Source: Mesorhabditis belari
Taxonomy: Eukaryota; Nematoda; Chromadorea; Rhabditida; Rhabditidae
Direction: 5' to 3'
Length of the DNA: 64,000 nucleotides
Assembly (NCBI GenBank): GCA_958450365.1
Contig: CAUEEP010000266.1
Coordinates: forward strand, 390,001-454,000
Below are positions 44,172 to 54,775 of this stretch, one piece after another (positions within the stretch are counted from its first letter, which is position 1; each line of letters starts with the position of its first letter). The position numbers and the translations under genes are program-made. The notes below the pieces were generated by a model. The model saw only the letters and a list, made by a program, of their open reading frames with translations. It was not told the origin of the DNA and searched no databases.

Positions 44172-44518
44172 TTGGGTTGATGAATCGAAAACTGCGGGCT
44201 ATTGTCATATGTGACAGTTTGAGGACTTTCTTCAAAAGAAACCCATTTTGGTGTCAATGGAAAAGTTGTAGAGAATCAAAAATCAAGCTTATATCCAAAT
44301 TTTCAGAACGATTCAAAACCTGGTTTTCAAGAAATTCCAAATTTACAAATTTTCACAAATGAAATGACGGAAAAGAAAGGGGGAGGGGGGTTACGGTATC
44401 TGTCTGTCTTACCGTCTGTCTTTCTGTCTGTCTTACTGTACTAGCATTTTTCCAGCCGTATTTTGACCAATATTTCATTTTTCATTTTGGTTTTGCAGTT
44501 TTCAATTCACCAACCCAA
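44172..44518. mobile_element. Mariner-like MITE, 347 bp
   Basis: TTGGGTTGATGAATCGAAAA (44172) against the complement of TTTTCAATTCACCAACCCAA (to 44518), TA on both sides. The interior has TTCTGTCTGTCTTAC repeats and AAACCCATTTTGGTGTCAAT, similar to a stretch near 47580. No ORF. Confidence 0.8.
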
Positions 44519-45215
44519 TAAATTGCAGTATTTCTAATGTTTTCTGCATAGTATTGTATAATCTGTGTACAATAGTACATACTGTAAGTACTATTGTACA
44601 TAGTACACACAAGATAATACTTAGAGACCTGAAGCTTGTAGATTTTCCGTAAAAAGAGCTTTTTTTGATGATTTGATATATGACGAGGCGATGATTGGAG
44701 GTGATGACGTTAAAAGAAGAGGCGAGGGATGTCTCCTAGCTGTCAACCCTCCTCTTTCCGATGTGTAGGCATCATCGATGATCGAACCCCAGCCTATCTG
44801 ATAAGATTGATAGAGATTATTCAACTTTATGTCCTTGTTAAACCTTTTTGCGTTCTATTTAAGCTGTAGTGCATGAATTGAAATCGAAGAATCCATTTGA
44901 TCTTTCTCCAACTCTTAATTTGAACATTTGTTCTCTTAATTTGACCACTTTTTCTCTTAATTTGACTCGAATAGCCAATTCGAATCGATTATTTAACTGT
45001 TATTTAACTGATAGCTGATTCCATGTTATAAATAGATCATTGGAACAAAAGCAATAGCTCTAAGCATCTAAGATTGCCAACGAAAGTCATCATTTGACTC
45101 TACTTGACTCTACTAAGGTTAATACCAGCTTTTCCCATATTTCTTTTGAATTTTCTTTTCTTTTCTTTTCTTTAGCTTTATTTGAATTAAAACACTGCAA
45201 TAATATTTAGAATAC
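44519..45215. other. Intergenic stretch
   Basis: Small palindrome GTACAATAGTACATACTGTA with its complement to 44603, a B-box-like GGGGTTCGATCATC on the minus strand at 44770-44785, and TCTTAATTTGACCACTTTT repeats near 44935. No gene. Confidence 0.4.
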
Positions 45216-45845
45216 CGTAAATATATTCGAATAAATAGAAGCCCTCTATAGAAGTGTCGCGTAGTCTAAGTTTACTCTCAAACAAATGCTCATATCTCAG
45301 CACCAATACGTTAGTTTCTGCTCGCTTAGGTATCAAATTAAAGTAGAGAAAATGATGATTGTTTTGTGATATAGCACAAGTTCCTAGCATTAACCAGCGC
45401 TTAGAAAAAAATGGTTGAAAAATGATGAAAAATCGGCTTTTTTATTGATGAAAGCAAACACTCATAACTCAGCACCAGTACGTTTCTTTTTGCGCGCTTT
45501 TGTATTAAATTAAAGTAGAAAAAAAATGGGTGTTTTTTTGGTATATAACACAAGTTCCTAGCATTAACCAGCGCTTAGAAAAAAAAGATTGAAAAGTGGC
45601 CAAAAAAGCGAATTTTTCATCATGGCCAAAAAGCCGATTTTTCATGATTTTTCAATCTTTTTTTTCTAAGCGCTGGTTAATGCTAAAAATAAGTGTTATA
45701 TCACAAAACAATCACCATCTTCTCTACTTTAATTTGATATCTAAGCGAGCAGAAACTAACGTATTGGTGCTGAGATATGAGCATTTGTTTGAGAGTAAAC
45801 TTAGACTACGCGACACTTCTATAGAGGGCTTCTATTAGATCTTGT
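45216..45845. mobile_element. Foldback element with 205-bp arms and an internal direct copy
   Basis: Arms 45230-45425 and 45640-45838 mirror each other (AGAAGCCCTCTATAGAAGTG, GTCTAAGTTTACTCTCAAAC, TAACCAGCGCTTAGAAAAAA). A third diverged copy of part of the arm lies at 45455-45590 in direct orientation. The GCGTAGTCTAA end links it to the MITEs at 1458, 23653, 32789 and 58046. Confidence 0.75.
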
Positions 45846-46139
45846 TTCTATTAGAATATCTACGATAATACACTTATGGGGGGTAAAATTGAATAGAGTT
45901 CATTTGTCTATTTCTGTTTTTTTTTAGTTCATTTGTCTATTTCTGCGTTTAAAAACTTTAAAACCTTGTTTCTAGCGCACTTAATTCTTCATTGACACTA
46001 AAGTAGACTTGTTTTTTGGTAAAGTTAATTGTTAATTCAGTTTTGTCAATTCATTATTCATTTTCTAATGGGAAAATTTAAAGATTGAGTGTCTAGAATG
46101 GGTTTTTTTGACACTTTTTGTCTCTAAAGTAGATCCGTT

Positions 46140-46300
46140 AGAGCTTTACTTACGAGCTTTACTTTTTAAAGAGATTAAAGGCATTTTAAAGAGATTAAAA
46201 ACATTTTAAAGACATTAAAGGCATTTTAAAGACATTTTAAAGACATTAAAGACATTTTAAAGAGATTAAAGGCATTTTAAAGACATTAAAAAGGGTAATT
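46140..46300. repeat. ATTTTAAAGACATTAAAGGC repeat
   Basis: Seven to eight copies of an 18-20 bp unit, with GACATT and GAGATT alternating. Confidence 0.85.
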
Positions 46301-46669
46301 CTTGAATTCAAGCTCGGTTTATTGTTAGCAAGAAATTGGGGAATTGAAATAAATTATTGAAATTTGGATGAATTGGATGAATTGGATGAATTGGATGAAT
46401 TTTCAAATTTTACAACATTTATCGTATCAAATTTGACAAAATAACCGTTTAAAAGCATTTGTTTTGCCAAATTTGTTGTCAAAATGGCAAAGAAATCTCT
46501 TCAAAGAGTTATTTGAAGTTAAAACATAACTTTTGACCTTCAGAAGTTGTTTTGAACCTATCTTGAACCTATCTTGAACAAATTCAAAAACTTCAGAATT
46601 ATCAAGCTATTTCATATTTCAAGCTTTTCTAAAGCCTGCTGTCATGGGCGTCATAGCTGATCTGAACCA

Positions 46670-46755
46670 TGCTGCCATAGCGTCATAGCTGGTTAAGAGT
46701 CTTGGCTTCTAATCGAGAGGATCGATGAGCGATCGGGTTCGATCCCGGGCAGGTA
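46670..46755 (+). tRNA. Class-II tRNA-like sequence in the left arm
   Basis: TAGCTGGTTAAGAG as a shortened A box, anticodon stem CTTGG/TCGAG (two wobbles) around the loop CTTCTAA, a perfect variable arm GATCG/CGATC, then GGGTTCGATCCC. The acceptor can pair CTGCC with GGCAG but is separated from the D-arm by extra bases. A TCT anticodon on a class-II body would be abnormal; pseudogene likely. Confidence 0.45.
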
Positions 46756-46999
46756 AGAGGCTCGACTCTTTTTACAATCTTTGCAATGTAACAATTGTAC
46801 AAGAATCTTTACAACAATTGTACCAAGAATCTTTGTAACAATTGTACAAGAATCTTTTCAACAATTGTACAACAATCTTTGCAATAATCTTGGAATTGTT
46901 TGATTTGTTTCATAACTAAATACTAAATACTAAATACAGAACTAAATAGGAACTATACAGTGACCAAATAGGAACTAGATAGGAACTATAAAGGAACTA

Positions 47000-47336
47000 C
47001 CGTATTTACTCTATTAGTGGGGTCCTCTCTAATAGTGGGGTCGTCTGGAGGGGGGTTGAAAAAATAGTGGGGTCCTCTCTAATATTGGTAACGAAAGTGA
47101 TACATCAATTGTTGATCTCTTGGATTAGTTCTTTTACTGTTTGTTAATGTTTTGTTACGGTTAAAGCTAAATAAAATATGAAGCCAAACTTGTTTTTTCA
47201 AGAATTTCGGAGAAAAATTGATATCTTTTCAACTTAAAACTTTGGTTTTATGTTCTTTTAAATTTCTCTAATAGTGGGGTCGTCTGGAAGGGGATTGAAA
47301 AAATAGTGGGGGACCCCACTAATAGAGTAAATACGG
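47000..47336. mobile_element. 337-bp MITE with CCGTATTTACTCTATTAGTG ends
   Basis: CCGTATTTACTCTATTAGTG at 47000 mirrors CACTAATAGAGTAAATACGG (to 47336). TA flanks both ends. GTGGGGTCGTCTGGA occurs near both ends in direct orientation (47037, 47275). Confidence 0.8.
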
Positions 47337-47349
47337 TAAATAGGAACTA

Positions 47350-48187
47350 TTAGGTTGATGCATAAGTGTTTTTGTTCCTTTTCGTCTGCCGTTTCAAGCC
47401 AACAAATGCACGAATTAAACTACGGTTGATTTCATTAGAAAAAGCAATTATTTTTCTGCAAAATAACATTAAAACGGGTTTAAAAATATTTAATGCCTGG
47501 ATTTTCTTGAGAGTATGAAGTCGGGTAGTCAAAAAGGGCTAACTCGATGATGCGGTTTAGACACCTTAGCTAAAGAAAACCTATCTTCGTGTCAATAGAT
47601 AAAAGATAGAGAAAAAAAACGTTTGATATTTCGCCAAAATTTCAGAGAAATTCATTCAGCCAATTTTTCCGTAGAGTTTTTTATAGATTTTTACGAAAAA
47701 GGCGTTTTTCACTCCTATCTAGTTCCTATTTGGTCACTGTATAGTTCCTATTTAGTTCTGTATTTAGTATTTAGTATTTAGTTATGAAACAAATCAAACA
47801 ATTCCAAGATTATTACAAAGATTGTTGTACAATTGTTGAAAAGATTCTTGTACAATTGTTACAAAGATTATTGCAAAGATTGTAAAAAGAGATTACTCTT
47901 ACCTGCCCGGGATCGAACCCGATCGCTCATCGATCCTCTCGATTAGAAGCCAAGACTCTTAACCAGCTATGACGCTATGGCAGCATGGTTCAGATCAGCT
48001 ATGACGCCCATGACAGCATGAAATTGCTTCGAATTTGCTTGAAAGTGAACCGAAATTCATTTAAAAAGATGCAAATTGAACAAAAAAAACACTTTTTTTA
48101 TAGAGCAAACTATAGATTAATTGGTGAATTTGTTACTTTTTAACAGAAGTACGAAAAAAACGAAAAGACTTTTGCATCAACCGATTA
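47350..48187. mobile_element. Mariner-like element, ends GGTTGATGCAWAAG
   Basis: TTAGGTTGATGCATAAGTG (47350) is mirrored by CTTTTGCATCAACCGAT (to about 48187); inner TIR bases TTTTCGT also match. GGTTGATGCAAAAG is a widespread mariner TIR start. The 60-codon minus ORF at 47350-47532 is not recognisable as transposase. It contains the right arm of the tRNA-headed foldback. Confidence 0.55.
47902..47985 (-). tRNA. Class-II tRNA-like sequence in the right arm
   Basis: Exact or nearly exact inverted copy of 46670-46755, including the variable arm and the B box. The strong identity suggests recent duplication or gene conversion between the arms. Confidence 0.45.
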
Positions 48188-48601
48188 GATAGGAACCATA
48201 AAGGAACTATATAGGAACTAAATAGAACCTAAATAGAACCTAAATAGGAACTATAAAGGAACTAATTCATGTTGAATATAGATGGATATTTTAATATGTT
48301 TTCCTCAAGGATCCCTTATCTAAAAATTGGAAAGAGAAAAAAAATTCCGTTTTCGGTCATTTCTCTTCTCTTTTTACCGCACCAAAAACATTCCCCATTC
48401 ACCAAAAAAAAAGCGAGATTTTTTGATGGATTTTTGGACAGAGATTGACACTGAATGGCACAACAAGAAGAACTCAAATATCTTGAAAAAAAATAAGAAA
48501 GATTCTCCAGCTGATGAGAGCATCGGGCACACTTTTGAGAAACATTCTTTTTCTTTACTCTGTTTTGTGTTATTTGCTGACCAGAATTTGCTAGACTAGC
48601 A
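48019..48601. other. Intergenic stretch
   Basis: GGAACTATAAAGGAAC and AAATAGAACCT repeats at 48188-48260. ORFs at 48316-48606 on both strands have no recognised family. Confidence 0.35.
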
Positions 48602-48775
48602 GCCATGGCTGGCTACTGGATAAGAGCTATTTTACAAGAGAAGATCAAAGCGGTTTTTAAAAGAGTTTTATTTAAAAAAAGGGGAAAAAAGGTTTTTTAA
48701 AAGGAGGGTATTTAAAAAAAAGGGGATTGAAAAAAAGAGGGAAAGAGGTTTTACAAGAGAAGATCAAAGCTGAGC
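48602..48775 (+). repeat. Truncated tRNA-like head and its copy
   Basis: GCCATGGCTGGCTACTGGAT, AAGAGC resembles the A-box half of the tRNA-like sequence at 2780, but no B box follows. TTTTACAAGAGAAGATCAAA is repeated at 48632 and 48751. Confidence 0.45.
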
Positions 48776-48993
48776 CGGCCAAATTCGACCTATACCATTC
48801 GCAGAATTTGATGCCGATTCCGAATATGTATTCCGTTTTTTGCTAAATGACAATCTGTCAGGCAATAAGCGTCTAAAGTTTTGTTAGGACTCTGAAAATG
48901 ATCATTTGGTCATTTGGTCATTGTCGTCATTGTGGTCATTATCGTCATTGTCCTCATTTCGCTCTTAGCGCCCTCCTTGCGGACCCGATTCGA

Positions 48994-49063
48994 TGCAGCT
49001 GTGGCCGAGTGGTACAGTGCGCATTTCCAGAGCGAGACCTCACGAGTTCGATCCCCGCTTTGG
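48994..49063 (+). tRNA. tRNA-like sequence in the left arm
   Basis: GCTGTGGCCGAGTGGTACAG, possible anticodon stem TGCGC/GAGCG with one mismatch around ATTTCCA, AGACCTCAC, and GAGTTCGATCCCC. The T-stem does not pair. Probably a pseudogene. Confidence 0.4.
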
Positions 49064-49173
49064 ATTTCTGCTTTCGTTTTTTCAAGAAGTGCTAAGAGCT
49101 TCATTTGGTCATTTGGTCATTTGGTCATTGTGGTTATTTGGGTCTTAGGGGCCTTCTTGTGGACCCAATTCAG

Positions 49174-49235
49174 CGCAGCTATGGCTGAATGGGTACAGTT
49201 TCTAGAGCGGGACCTCACGAGTTCGATCCCGCACA
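49174..49235 (+). tRNA. tRNA-like sequence with deleted anticodon region
   Basis: GCTATGGCTGAATGGGTACAG joins directly to TTTCTAGAGCGGGACCTCAC and the B box GAGTTCGATCCC. It is about 8 nt shorter than its inverted partner at 49257-49327. Confidence 0.35.
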
Positions 49236-49256
49236 AAGCACACTAGCACTTCTTGA

Positions 49257-49327
49257 AAGTGCGGGATCGAACTCGTGAGGTCTCGCTCTAAAAACGAGCA
49301 CTGTACCCATTCAACCATAGCTGCGCT
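49257..49327 (-). tRNA. tRNA-like sequence in the right arm
   Basis: Minus strand: GCTATGGTTGAATGGGTACAG, anticodon stem TGCTC/GAGCG around the 7-nt loop GTTTTTA (would read TTT), AGACCTCAC, GAGTTCGATCCC. The best fold of this trio, but the T-stem is still not closed. Confidence 0.4.
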
Positions 49328-49530
49328 GAATTGGGCCCACAAGAAGGCCCCTAAGACCCAAATGATCAAATGACCACAATAACCAAATGACCAAATGACC
49401 ATTTTCAAAGTCCTAACAAAACTTTAAACGCTTATAACTCCTCGTAGATTGTCATTTAGCAAAAAGGGAATACATATTCGGAATCAGCAAATAATTCTGT
49501 GTTGAATGGTATAGGTCGCATAGCATTTAG

Positions 49531-50149
49531 CCTTAGATTTAGAAAAAGCTATCGTATTTAGGAATTTTTCTCCGATCTAGGACTTGTAAACCAGGCCGCT
49601 TTCTTTGCCAGCCAGGCAAGACTTCTAGCTGGCCTGAGCAGTCAGCCTAAGCCTAAGCCTAGGCAAAGTTAGGCCCTGTTCAAGGCCTAACTCTCTGTTG
49701 TAACAGGAACTTTTTCTGGCCCTCTTTTGGCCCTCTTCTGGCCCTCTTTTGGCTCTCTTCTGGCTGTTTCAGAGACTTTTTAAACCCTACAATAAAGCCA
49801 AGCCAGGTTAGGCAAGTCTAAAATCAGATCCAGGCTTCTGGCTGGTTCAGGAATACAGCAAAACCATGCCCAGATTAGCAAAATCTGGCTTCTGGCTGTC
49901 TAGTGGCTTCTGGCTGACTTTTTCAAGCCTCACAGTAAAGCCAAGCCAGGTTAGGCAAGTCTAGAGCCAGGTCCACGGCCCGGAAAATAACTTTTGGACT
50001 AATCCTGACCATACTTTGATTGTCGTTTACATAATAAACCCCTGGGAATCAATTCCGATAATCTTAATATCAATAAGCTTAATCAGTAAGCTTTTATTTT
50101 GTTTATTAATTGAAATTTTCTTAACCTAAACATTCTTGGTTGCCAAATT
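49531..50149. other. Intergenic, with TTAGGC remnants and GGCTTCTGGCTG repeats
   Basis: AGCCTAAGCCTAAGCCTAGG at 49645-49664 is a short telomere-like remnant. TCTGGCCCTCTTTTGGCCCT (49725-49760) and AAAGCCAAGCCAGGTTAGGC (49794 and 49937) are small repeats. Confidence 0.5.
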
Positions 50150-50208
50150 TTCGCCTTTGGCTTTTGCCTTTTGCCTTTTGCCTTTTGCCTTTTGCCTTTT
50201 GCCTTTTT
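50150..50208. repeat. TTTTGCC 7-mer repeat
   Basis: Seven copies. Confidence 0.9.
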
Positions 50209-50514
50209 CCAATTCCTTTATCAATATTTGTTAAATGTTTTTCGAGAATTCTTTATCTTTCCAGGTTACATAAGGAAAAGACGCTTCAAATCACTTTTCA
50301 GCTTTTCGAAAACTTGCGAAACTTCAGAAACTTGAGAAATCTGTGCAAAGATGCTGAGTGATGGAGAGCGAAAAGTCGAGGGATTGGAGATCGGTTGGTG
50401 AAAGAATATTACCAACTACAGGCTTACAAAAGTCTCTAACTATAAGTGAAGTGATTGGCAGTGAAGAAGTGAAGGAGTGAAGGAGTGAAGTAAAGGAATT
50501 GACAAGAAAGGGTT
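50209..50514. other. Intergenic stretch
   Basis: GTGAAGGAGTGAAGGAGTGA at 50468. No gene recognised. Confidence 0.35.
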
Positions 50515-50585
50515 CAGGAGAGGGGATTGAACCCTGGAGTTTTGTCAGAGCAATTGCTCTAACCACTCAGCTATCTGGTACCTTA
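50515..50585 (-). tRNA. Solitary tRNA-like sequence
   Basis: Minus strand: ATAGCTGAGTGGTTAGAGC is an excellent D-arm/A box. CAGGG/CCCTC close the T-arm at four of five positions around TTCAATC. The anticodon region (ATTGCTCTGACAAAACTCC) does not give a stem. Unlike the others it has no inverted partner nearby. Confidence 0.45.
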
Positions 50586-50754
50586 ACTTGTCAAGAGAAA
50601 GAAAGAAAGACAAGGGGAAGAAGGCTTTGTAAGCTAGGGTAGAGTAAGATTTAGGAGCGATATTCCCTTGAATTTACAAGACTTTGAAAAGTTAGCATTG
50701 AGAACTCAAAATCTGAACTTATTTCTTGGATTTAGGTTGGACTTAAATTCTTTA

Positions 50755-50882
50755 GCCGAATAAAAGCTGTACAAAAGCTGTACAAAAGCCGAATCAAAGC
50801 CGAATAAAACCGGGACAAAAACCGTACAAAAGCCGTACGAAGGCCGTACGAAGGCCGTACAAAAGCCGAAGAAAAGCCGTAC
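50755..50882. repeat. AAAAGCCGTACA 12-mer repeat
   Basis: About ten units (AAAAGCTGTAC, GAAGGCCGTAC). Confidence 0.85.
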
Positions 50883-51215
50883 AAACAAACAAACAAACAA
50901 ACAAACAAACAAACAAACTAACTAACTAACTAACTAGCTAACTAACTAGCTAACTAACTAGCTAACTAACTAGCTAACTAACTAGCTAACTAACTAGCTA
51001 ACTAACTAGCTAACTAACTAACTAGCTAACTAACTAGCTAACTAACTAACTAACTAACTAACTAGCTAACTAACTAGCTAACTAACTAGCTAACTAGCTA
51101 ACTAACAAACTAACTAGCTAACTAACTAGCTAACTAACTAGCTAACTAACTAACTAACTAACTAGCTAACTAACAAACTAACTAACAAACTAACTAGCTA
51201 ACTAACTAACTAAAC
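50883..51215. repeat. AACTAACTAGCT 12-mer satellite
   Basis: Starts as AAAC tetramers, then CTAACTAACTAG units for about 300 bp. Confidence 0.95.
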
Positions 51216-51341
51216 AATACCCAAAAATTGTCTACAAGAAGCCTGGGTCATCTAAAGATCTGGAACTTTAAAAGAACAATAGATCAGTCGATCAATAGAT
51301 CAATCAATCAATAATCAATCAATCAATAGATTCGAGACTTA

Positions 51342-51559
51342 CACTACTGGACAATGAAATATCATATTTGAAAAAAGATCGTCACTTTCGCACGTCTGTA
51401 ACTCCCTTGTCTTTACCGCATTTCTAAAGATTAATATTACCATTGTGTAGCCCTTGAAAACACTAATACACTAATAGTTTAAACTCAAAGACAACGGAGT
51501 TACAGACGCGCGAAAGTGACGATTTTTTTTCAAATATGATATTTCATTGTCCAGTACTG
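51342..51559. mobile_element. 218-bp MITE derived from the Tc1-like element
   Basis: Both ends and about 110 bp of each arm match the inverted repeats of the Tc1-like element at 13201-14692 (GGACAATGAAATATCATATT, GATCGTCACTTTCGCACGTC, AACTCCCTTGTCTTT). TA flanks both sides. The whole centre is missing. It is diverged enough to be an older insertion. Confidence 0.9.
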
Positions 51560-51591
51560 TATACTTGCAAAATCAATAGAGAAAGCTATGC

Positions 51592-51728
51592 CTAGTTGCC
51601 TAGTTGCCTAGTTGCCTAGTTGCCTAGTTGCCTAGTGCCAGGCCAGTGCCAGGCCGTGCCTAGTTGCCAGTTGCCAGTTGCCTAGTTGCCCTAGTTGCCT
51701 AGTTGCCTAGTTGCCTAGTTGCCTAAAG
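51592..51728. repeat. TTGCCTAG octamer repeat
   Basis: Fifteen or so copies interrupted by GTGCCAGGCCAGTGCC. Confidence 0.9.
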
Positions 51729-52149
51729 CTATGCCTTGACAAATTCTAAACAAATTTCTTCTCAATATTTCTTCTCAACATTTGTTTCCCCAGTTTCGCA
51801 ATGAGAATTCATTTACTCGTTTCGATTTCCAACTAGATGAATTGCCGAATGGATACTCTTTCTGAGTCAGAAGTCAGTCAGAGTCCTCCTCTTTTTTCTT
51901 CAACAAATCTCTCTCTTTAGCTCTGCCTTTTTTTGTGAGGATTGTGAAATCGAGGATGAACAAGTCTATGGCAAAAAATGAGCAAAATGAAAAAACCAGC
52001 AAAGACTCGGGTTTAAGCTTTTGAAGAACCTGAACAGAAGTTAGACTAATCTAAGTTTCTAGTTTTGTTCAAGTATTTGGTAGCTTGATGATCAAATTCA
52101 ATTCAATTTGATTCCTCGAATAGAATGGACAACAGACTAACAGTAGGTC
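51729..52149. other. Intergenic stretch
   Basis: No gene or strong repeat recognised. Confidence 0.35.
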
Positions 52150-52252
52150 TAAAGGCTACGGTAGCTAAGGAGTACGGTAGCTAAGGAGTGCGGTAGCTAA
52201 GGAGTCTAAGGATTAATCTAAGGAGTAAGGAACTAAGGAGTGAAGAGTACGG
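52150..52252. repeat. GGTAGCTAAGGAGTAC repeat
   Basis: Three clear 16-bp units and several diverged ones. Confidence 0.8.
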
Positions 52253-52619
52253 TAGTTTTCCCAAGACGTCATCTTTTAGAAAACGTATATAATAACGTAT
52301 ATAACGTACTTATCAATCAAATTGTCAGATTTAATCATTTGGTTACAATGGTCATCAACAACAGAACTAATCAAGCAAATTGTTCTAAGTTTTGCTCGAG
52401 TTTTGCTCGAGTTTTGCTTGAGTTTTTCTTTTGTAACCTAGCTCCAAAGCAAATCATTTGATTACGGTGGTTACTAACAACGGAAAAGAATTTGGAAATG
52501 GGAAAAAAGAGATGGGAAGAGCGCTTGTGAAAGAGAACATTGCGAAAGCGAATATTGTGAAAGAGACATTCAAATGAGAACAGCACAAAGAGAGATCGTA
52601 ATCTGAATGACTGGATGAT

Positions 52620-53100
52620 CTCTTCCAAAGCTCTTTCGAAGCTCTTTGCAAAGTCTTCCAAAGCCTTCAAAGCCAAAGCTCTTCCAAAGCCCCAAAGCCT
52701 TCCAAGCCTTCCAAAGCTCTTCAAGCTCCAAAGCTCTTCCAAAGCTCTTCCAAGGCCTCTAAATTCTCAGTCTTCCAAAGTCTTCCAGTCTTCCAAGTCT
52801 TTCAAGTCTTCCAAAGCTCTTCCAAAGCTCTTCCAAGGCTCTTCTAAAGTTCTTTCAAAGCTCTTCCAAAGCTCTTCCAAAGCTCTTTCGAATCTCTTTC
52901 AAAGCTCTTCCAAAGCTCTTCCAAAGCTCTTCCAAAGCTCTTCCAAAACTCTTCCAAAGCTCTTTCAAAGCTCTTCTAAAGTTCTTTCAAAGCTCTTCCA
53001 AATCCCTTTTGAATCTCTCTCAAATCTCTTTCAAATCTCTTTCAAATCCCTTTCGAATCTCTTTCAAAGCTCTTTCGAATCTCTTTCGAACTTCTCCAAT
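52620..53100. repeat. AAAGCTCTTCC 10-12-mer satellite
   Basis: About 40 units of CTCTTCCAAAG and CTCTTTCAAAT, drifting to the right. Confidence 0.9.
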
Positions 53101-53569
53101 CAAAAACAACTCTTTAGTCAAAAGTCCCGTTTTTCTATAACAAAAAGTAATAAAATCTCAATAAATTCTGAATAAATCCATCATTTTATACATTCAAGAT
53201 CAACAATACGATTGTTTCTCTTAGAAGAACGATCTCTTCTTCTGAATGAGATGTCAAGTGCAGATCTCTCTAGCCATTTCTTTCACTCATCCACTCATTC
53301 ATCTCCACTCTTCTCTCTATCACCGCCTAAATCGAGATTCAACTTCAACATGTGAGTTTTTCAAGTTTTGTTTGTTTATTTTTTCAAATTTTCTTCTCTT
53401 CGGACTTTGATTGCTTTCTAATTCATTTAGAAATTCATTTTCAATCTCATTTTTGAATTTAACAAAATTTAGACAAATTAAATCCGATTTTTGATTGGTA
53501 GACTATAGCAATAGCCGGTAGAAATAGCTCTAAACTATAGAAATAGCTCTAAACTATAGAAATAGCTCT
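53101..53569. other. Intergenic stretch
   Basis: GAAATAGCTCTAAACTATA repeated three times at 53518-53572. No gene recognised. Confidence 0.4.
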
Positions 53570-53968
53570 AAACAATTCCCGATCCTGAAATCTCATGAAT
53601 TTACAACTGAATATCTTTTTGTATCATCTACAAAGTAAAAGAAATCCCTATGTAAAAGGCTCCAAAGTGTTCTTTGTGCGGACGCGTAATCGCTCTTCAT
53701 CTGGCACATGCTCTGGATAGATAGGTGTTCCTTTTCGCCGGGATGTTCTTAGGTGTTCCTTTTGAAAGTAATCGATCACTAAACCTCTATGTATTGACGA
53801 AGTGTTCTTTGTGCGGTCGCGTAATCGCTCTTGATCTGGCACACGGCCCCAATAGATGGGCGTTCCCTGACCCCAAAACCCATCTCATCAAAAGTCAACT
53901 TTTGGAACCTAGAGACTCAGCGATTTTCCCATTTTACGGCGTCACTATGCCCAAATTTTTGGGAACAA
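53570..53968 (-). repeat. Two dispersed family A copies in tandem
   Basis: The first (53570-53750) has CAACTGAATATCTT, AAGAAATCCCTATGTAAA, core CGCTCTTCATCTGGCACA. The second (53780-53968) has core CGCTCTTGATCTGGCACACG and the complete end GGCGTCACTATGCCCAAATT, TTTGGGAAC. Both are on the minus strand. Confidence 0.75.
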
Positions 53969-54171
53969 GTTTTGGCAACAATCTTTACCCTCAATCTAGC
54001 TGTATTTTGCTAGAAATTCTGATTGCTAGGCATTATATTTTGCTTGAAATAAATGAATTAATTAATTTCTATTTATGTCTTCCTTTCAACTGATGCACTT
54101 TCTAGATAGTGAACAATTTGAGGAGCTTACCGTAATCTTTCCCTTATCTTATTTTACTTAACTTCGCCTTC

Positions 54172-54300
54172 ATTTCATAGCTCATTTCATAGCTCATTTC
54201 ATAGCTCATTTCAGCTCATTTCAACTCATTTCAGCTCATTTCAGCTCATTTCAGCTCATTTCATAGCTCATTTCATTCCTCCTTTCAGCTCATTTCATTT
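54172..54300. repeat. AGCTCATTTCAT 10-12-mer repeat
   Basis: About eleven units. Confidence 0.9.
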
Positions 54301-54644
54301 CTAAAACCATTTCCAATCGGTCCCTCAAATTCTAGAAAGATCGGCACAAGAGTTTAGATGAATGGATGAATGGGGAAATGGGGAAATGGGGAAATGGGGA
54401 AAAGTGGGTGAAAATGAGAGCCATCGGCATAATTCATCATGTTTGGTGGTGGAGGGAAAAGGGTTTGTTTGAATGGCCGTGCCTTTCGGTGCTCCCGTTC
54501 ATTTCCCCTCATCTCCATTTGAAAAAAAAAAACAAAAGGAATGCCCTACAAGATGGAATTTTTTAGCACTTTGTTTTCCACCCTCGAACTGGTCCTTGGT
54601 TTTTGAATTTTTCAAAAAACAGGCAAAATTTGGGATCGATTAAT

Positions 54645-54775
54645 TTAGATTATAGATTAGTTTAGATTATAGATTAGTTTAGATTATAGATTAGTTTAGA
54701 TTACAGATTAGTTTAGATTACAGATTAGTTTAGATTACAGATTAGTTTAGGTTATAGGTTAGTTTAGATTACAGC
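54645..54775. repeat. GATTAGTTTAGATTATA 17-mer repeat
   Basis: Seven to eight copies with ATTATA and ATTACA variants. Confidence 0.9.

Larger units (their letters stand above)
46637..48018. mobile_element. tRNA-headed foldback with nested elements
   Basis: Left arm 46637-46984 and right arm 47713-48018 are inverted copies, well matched except that the left arm has one more ACAATTGTACAAGAATCTTT unit. Each arm carries a class-II tRNA-like sequence. Between the arms lie a MITE (47000-47336) and the left part of a mariner-like element (from 47350) whose other end is outside the right arm (48187). The order of insertion is therefore complex. Confidence 0.75.
48787..49530. mobile_element. tRNA-headed palindrome, about 740 bp
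   Basis: Outer blocks of the left arm (TATACCATTCGCAGAATTTG, ATTCCGAATATGTATTCCG, AAAGTTTTGTTAGGACT) recur inverted at 49400-49530. The inner blocks (CTTAGGGGCCTTCTTGTGG, CAGCGCAGCTATGGCTGAAT) recur inverted at 49315-49360. The left arm has two tRNA-like units, the right arm one. The left-arm blocks also match 5126-5285. Confidence 0.75.

Noticed and set aside
44765..44790. B-box-like GGGGTTCGATCATC on the minus strand
   Set aside because: No A box or tRNA-like fold upstream of it.
48316..48606. 96-codon ORF (minus) with several cysteines
   Set aside because: No conserved spacing or recognised zinc-binding family, and no splice context.
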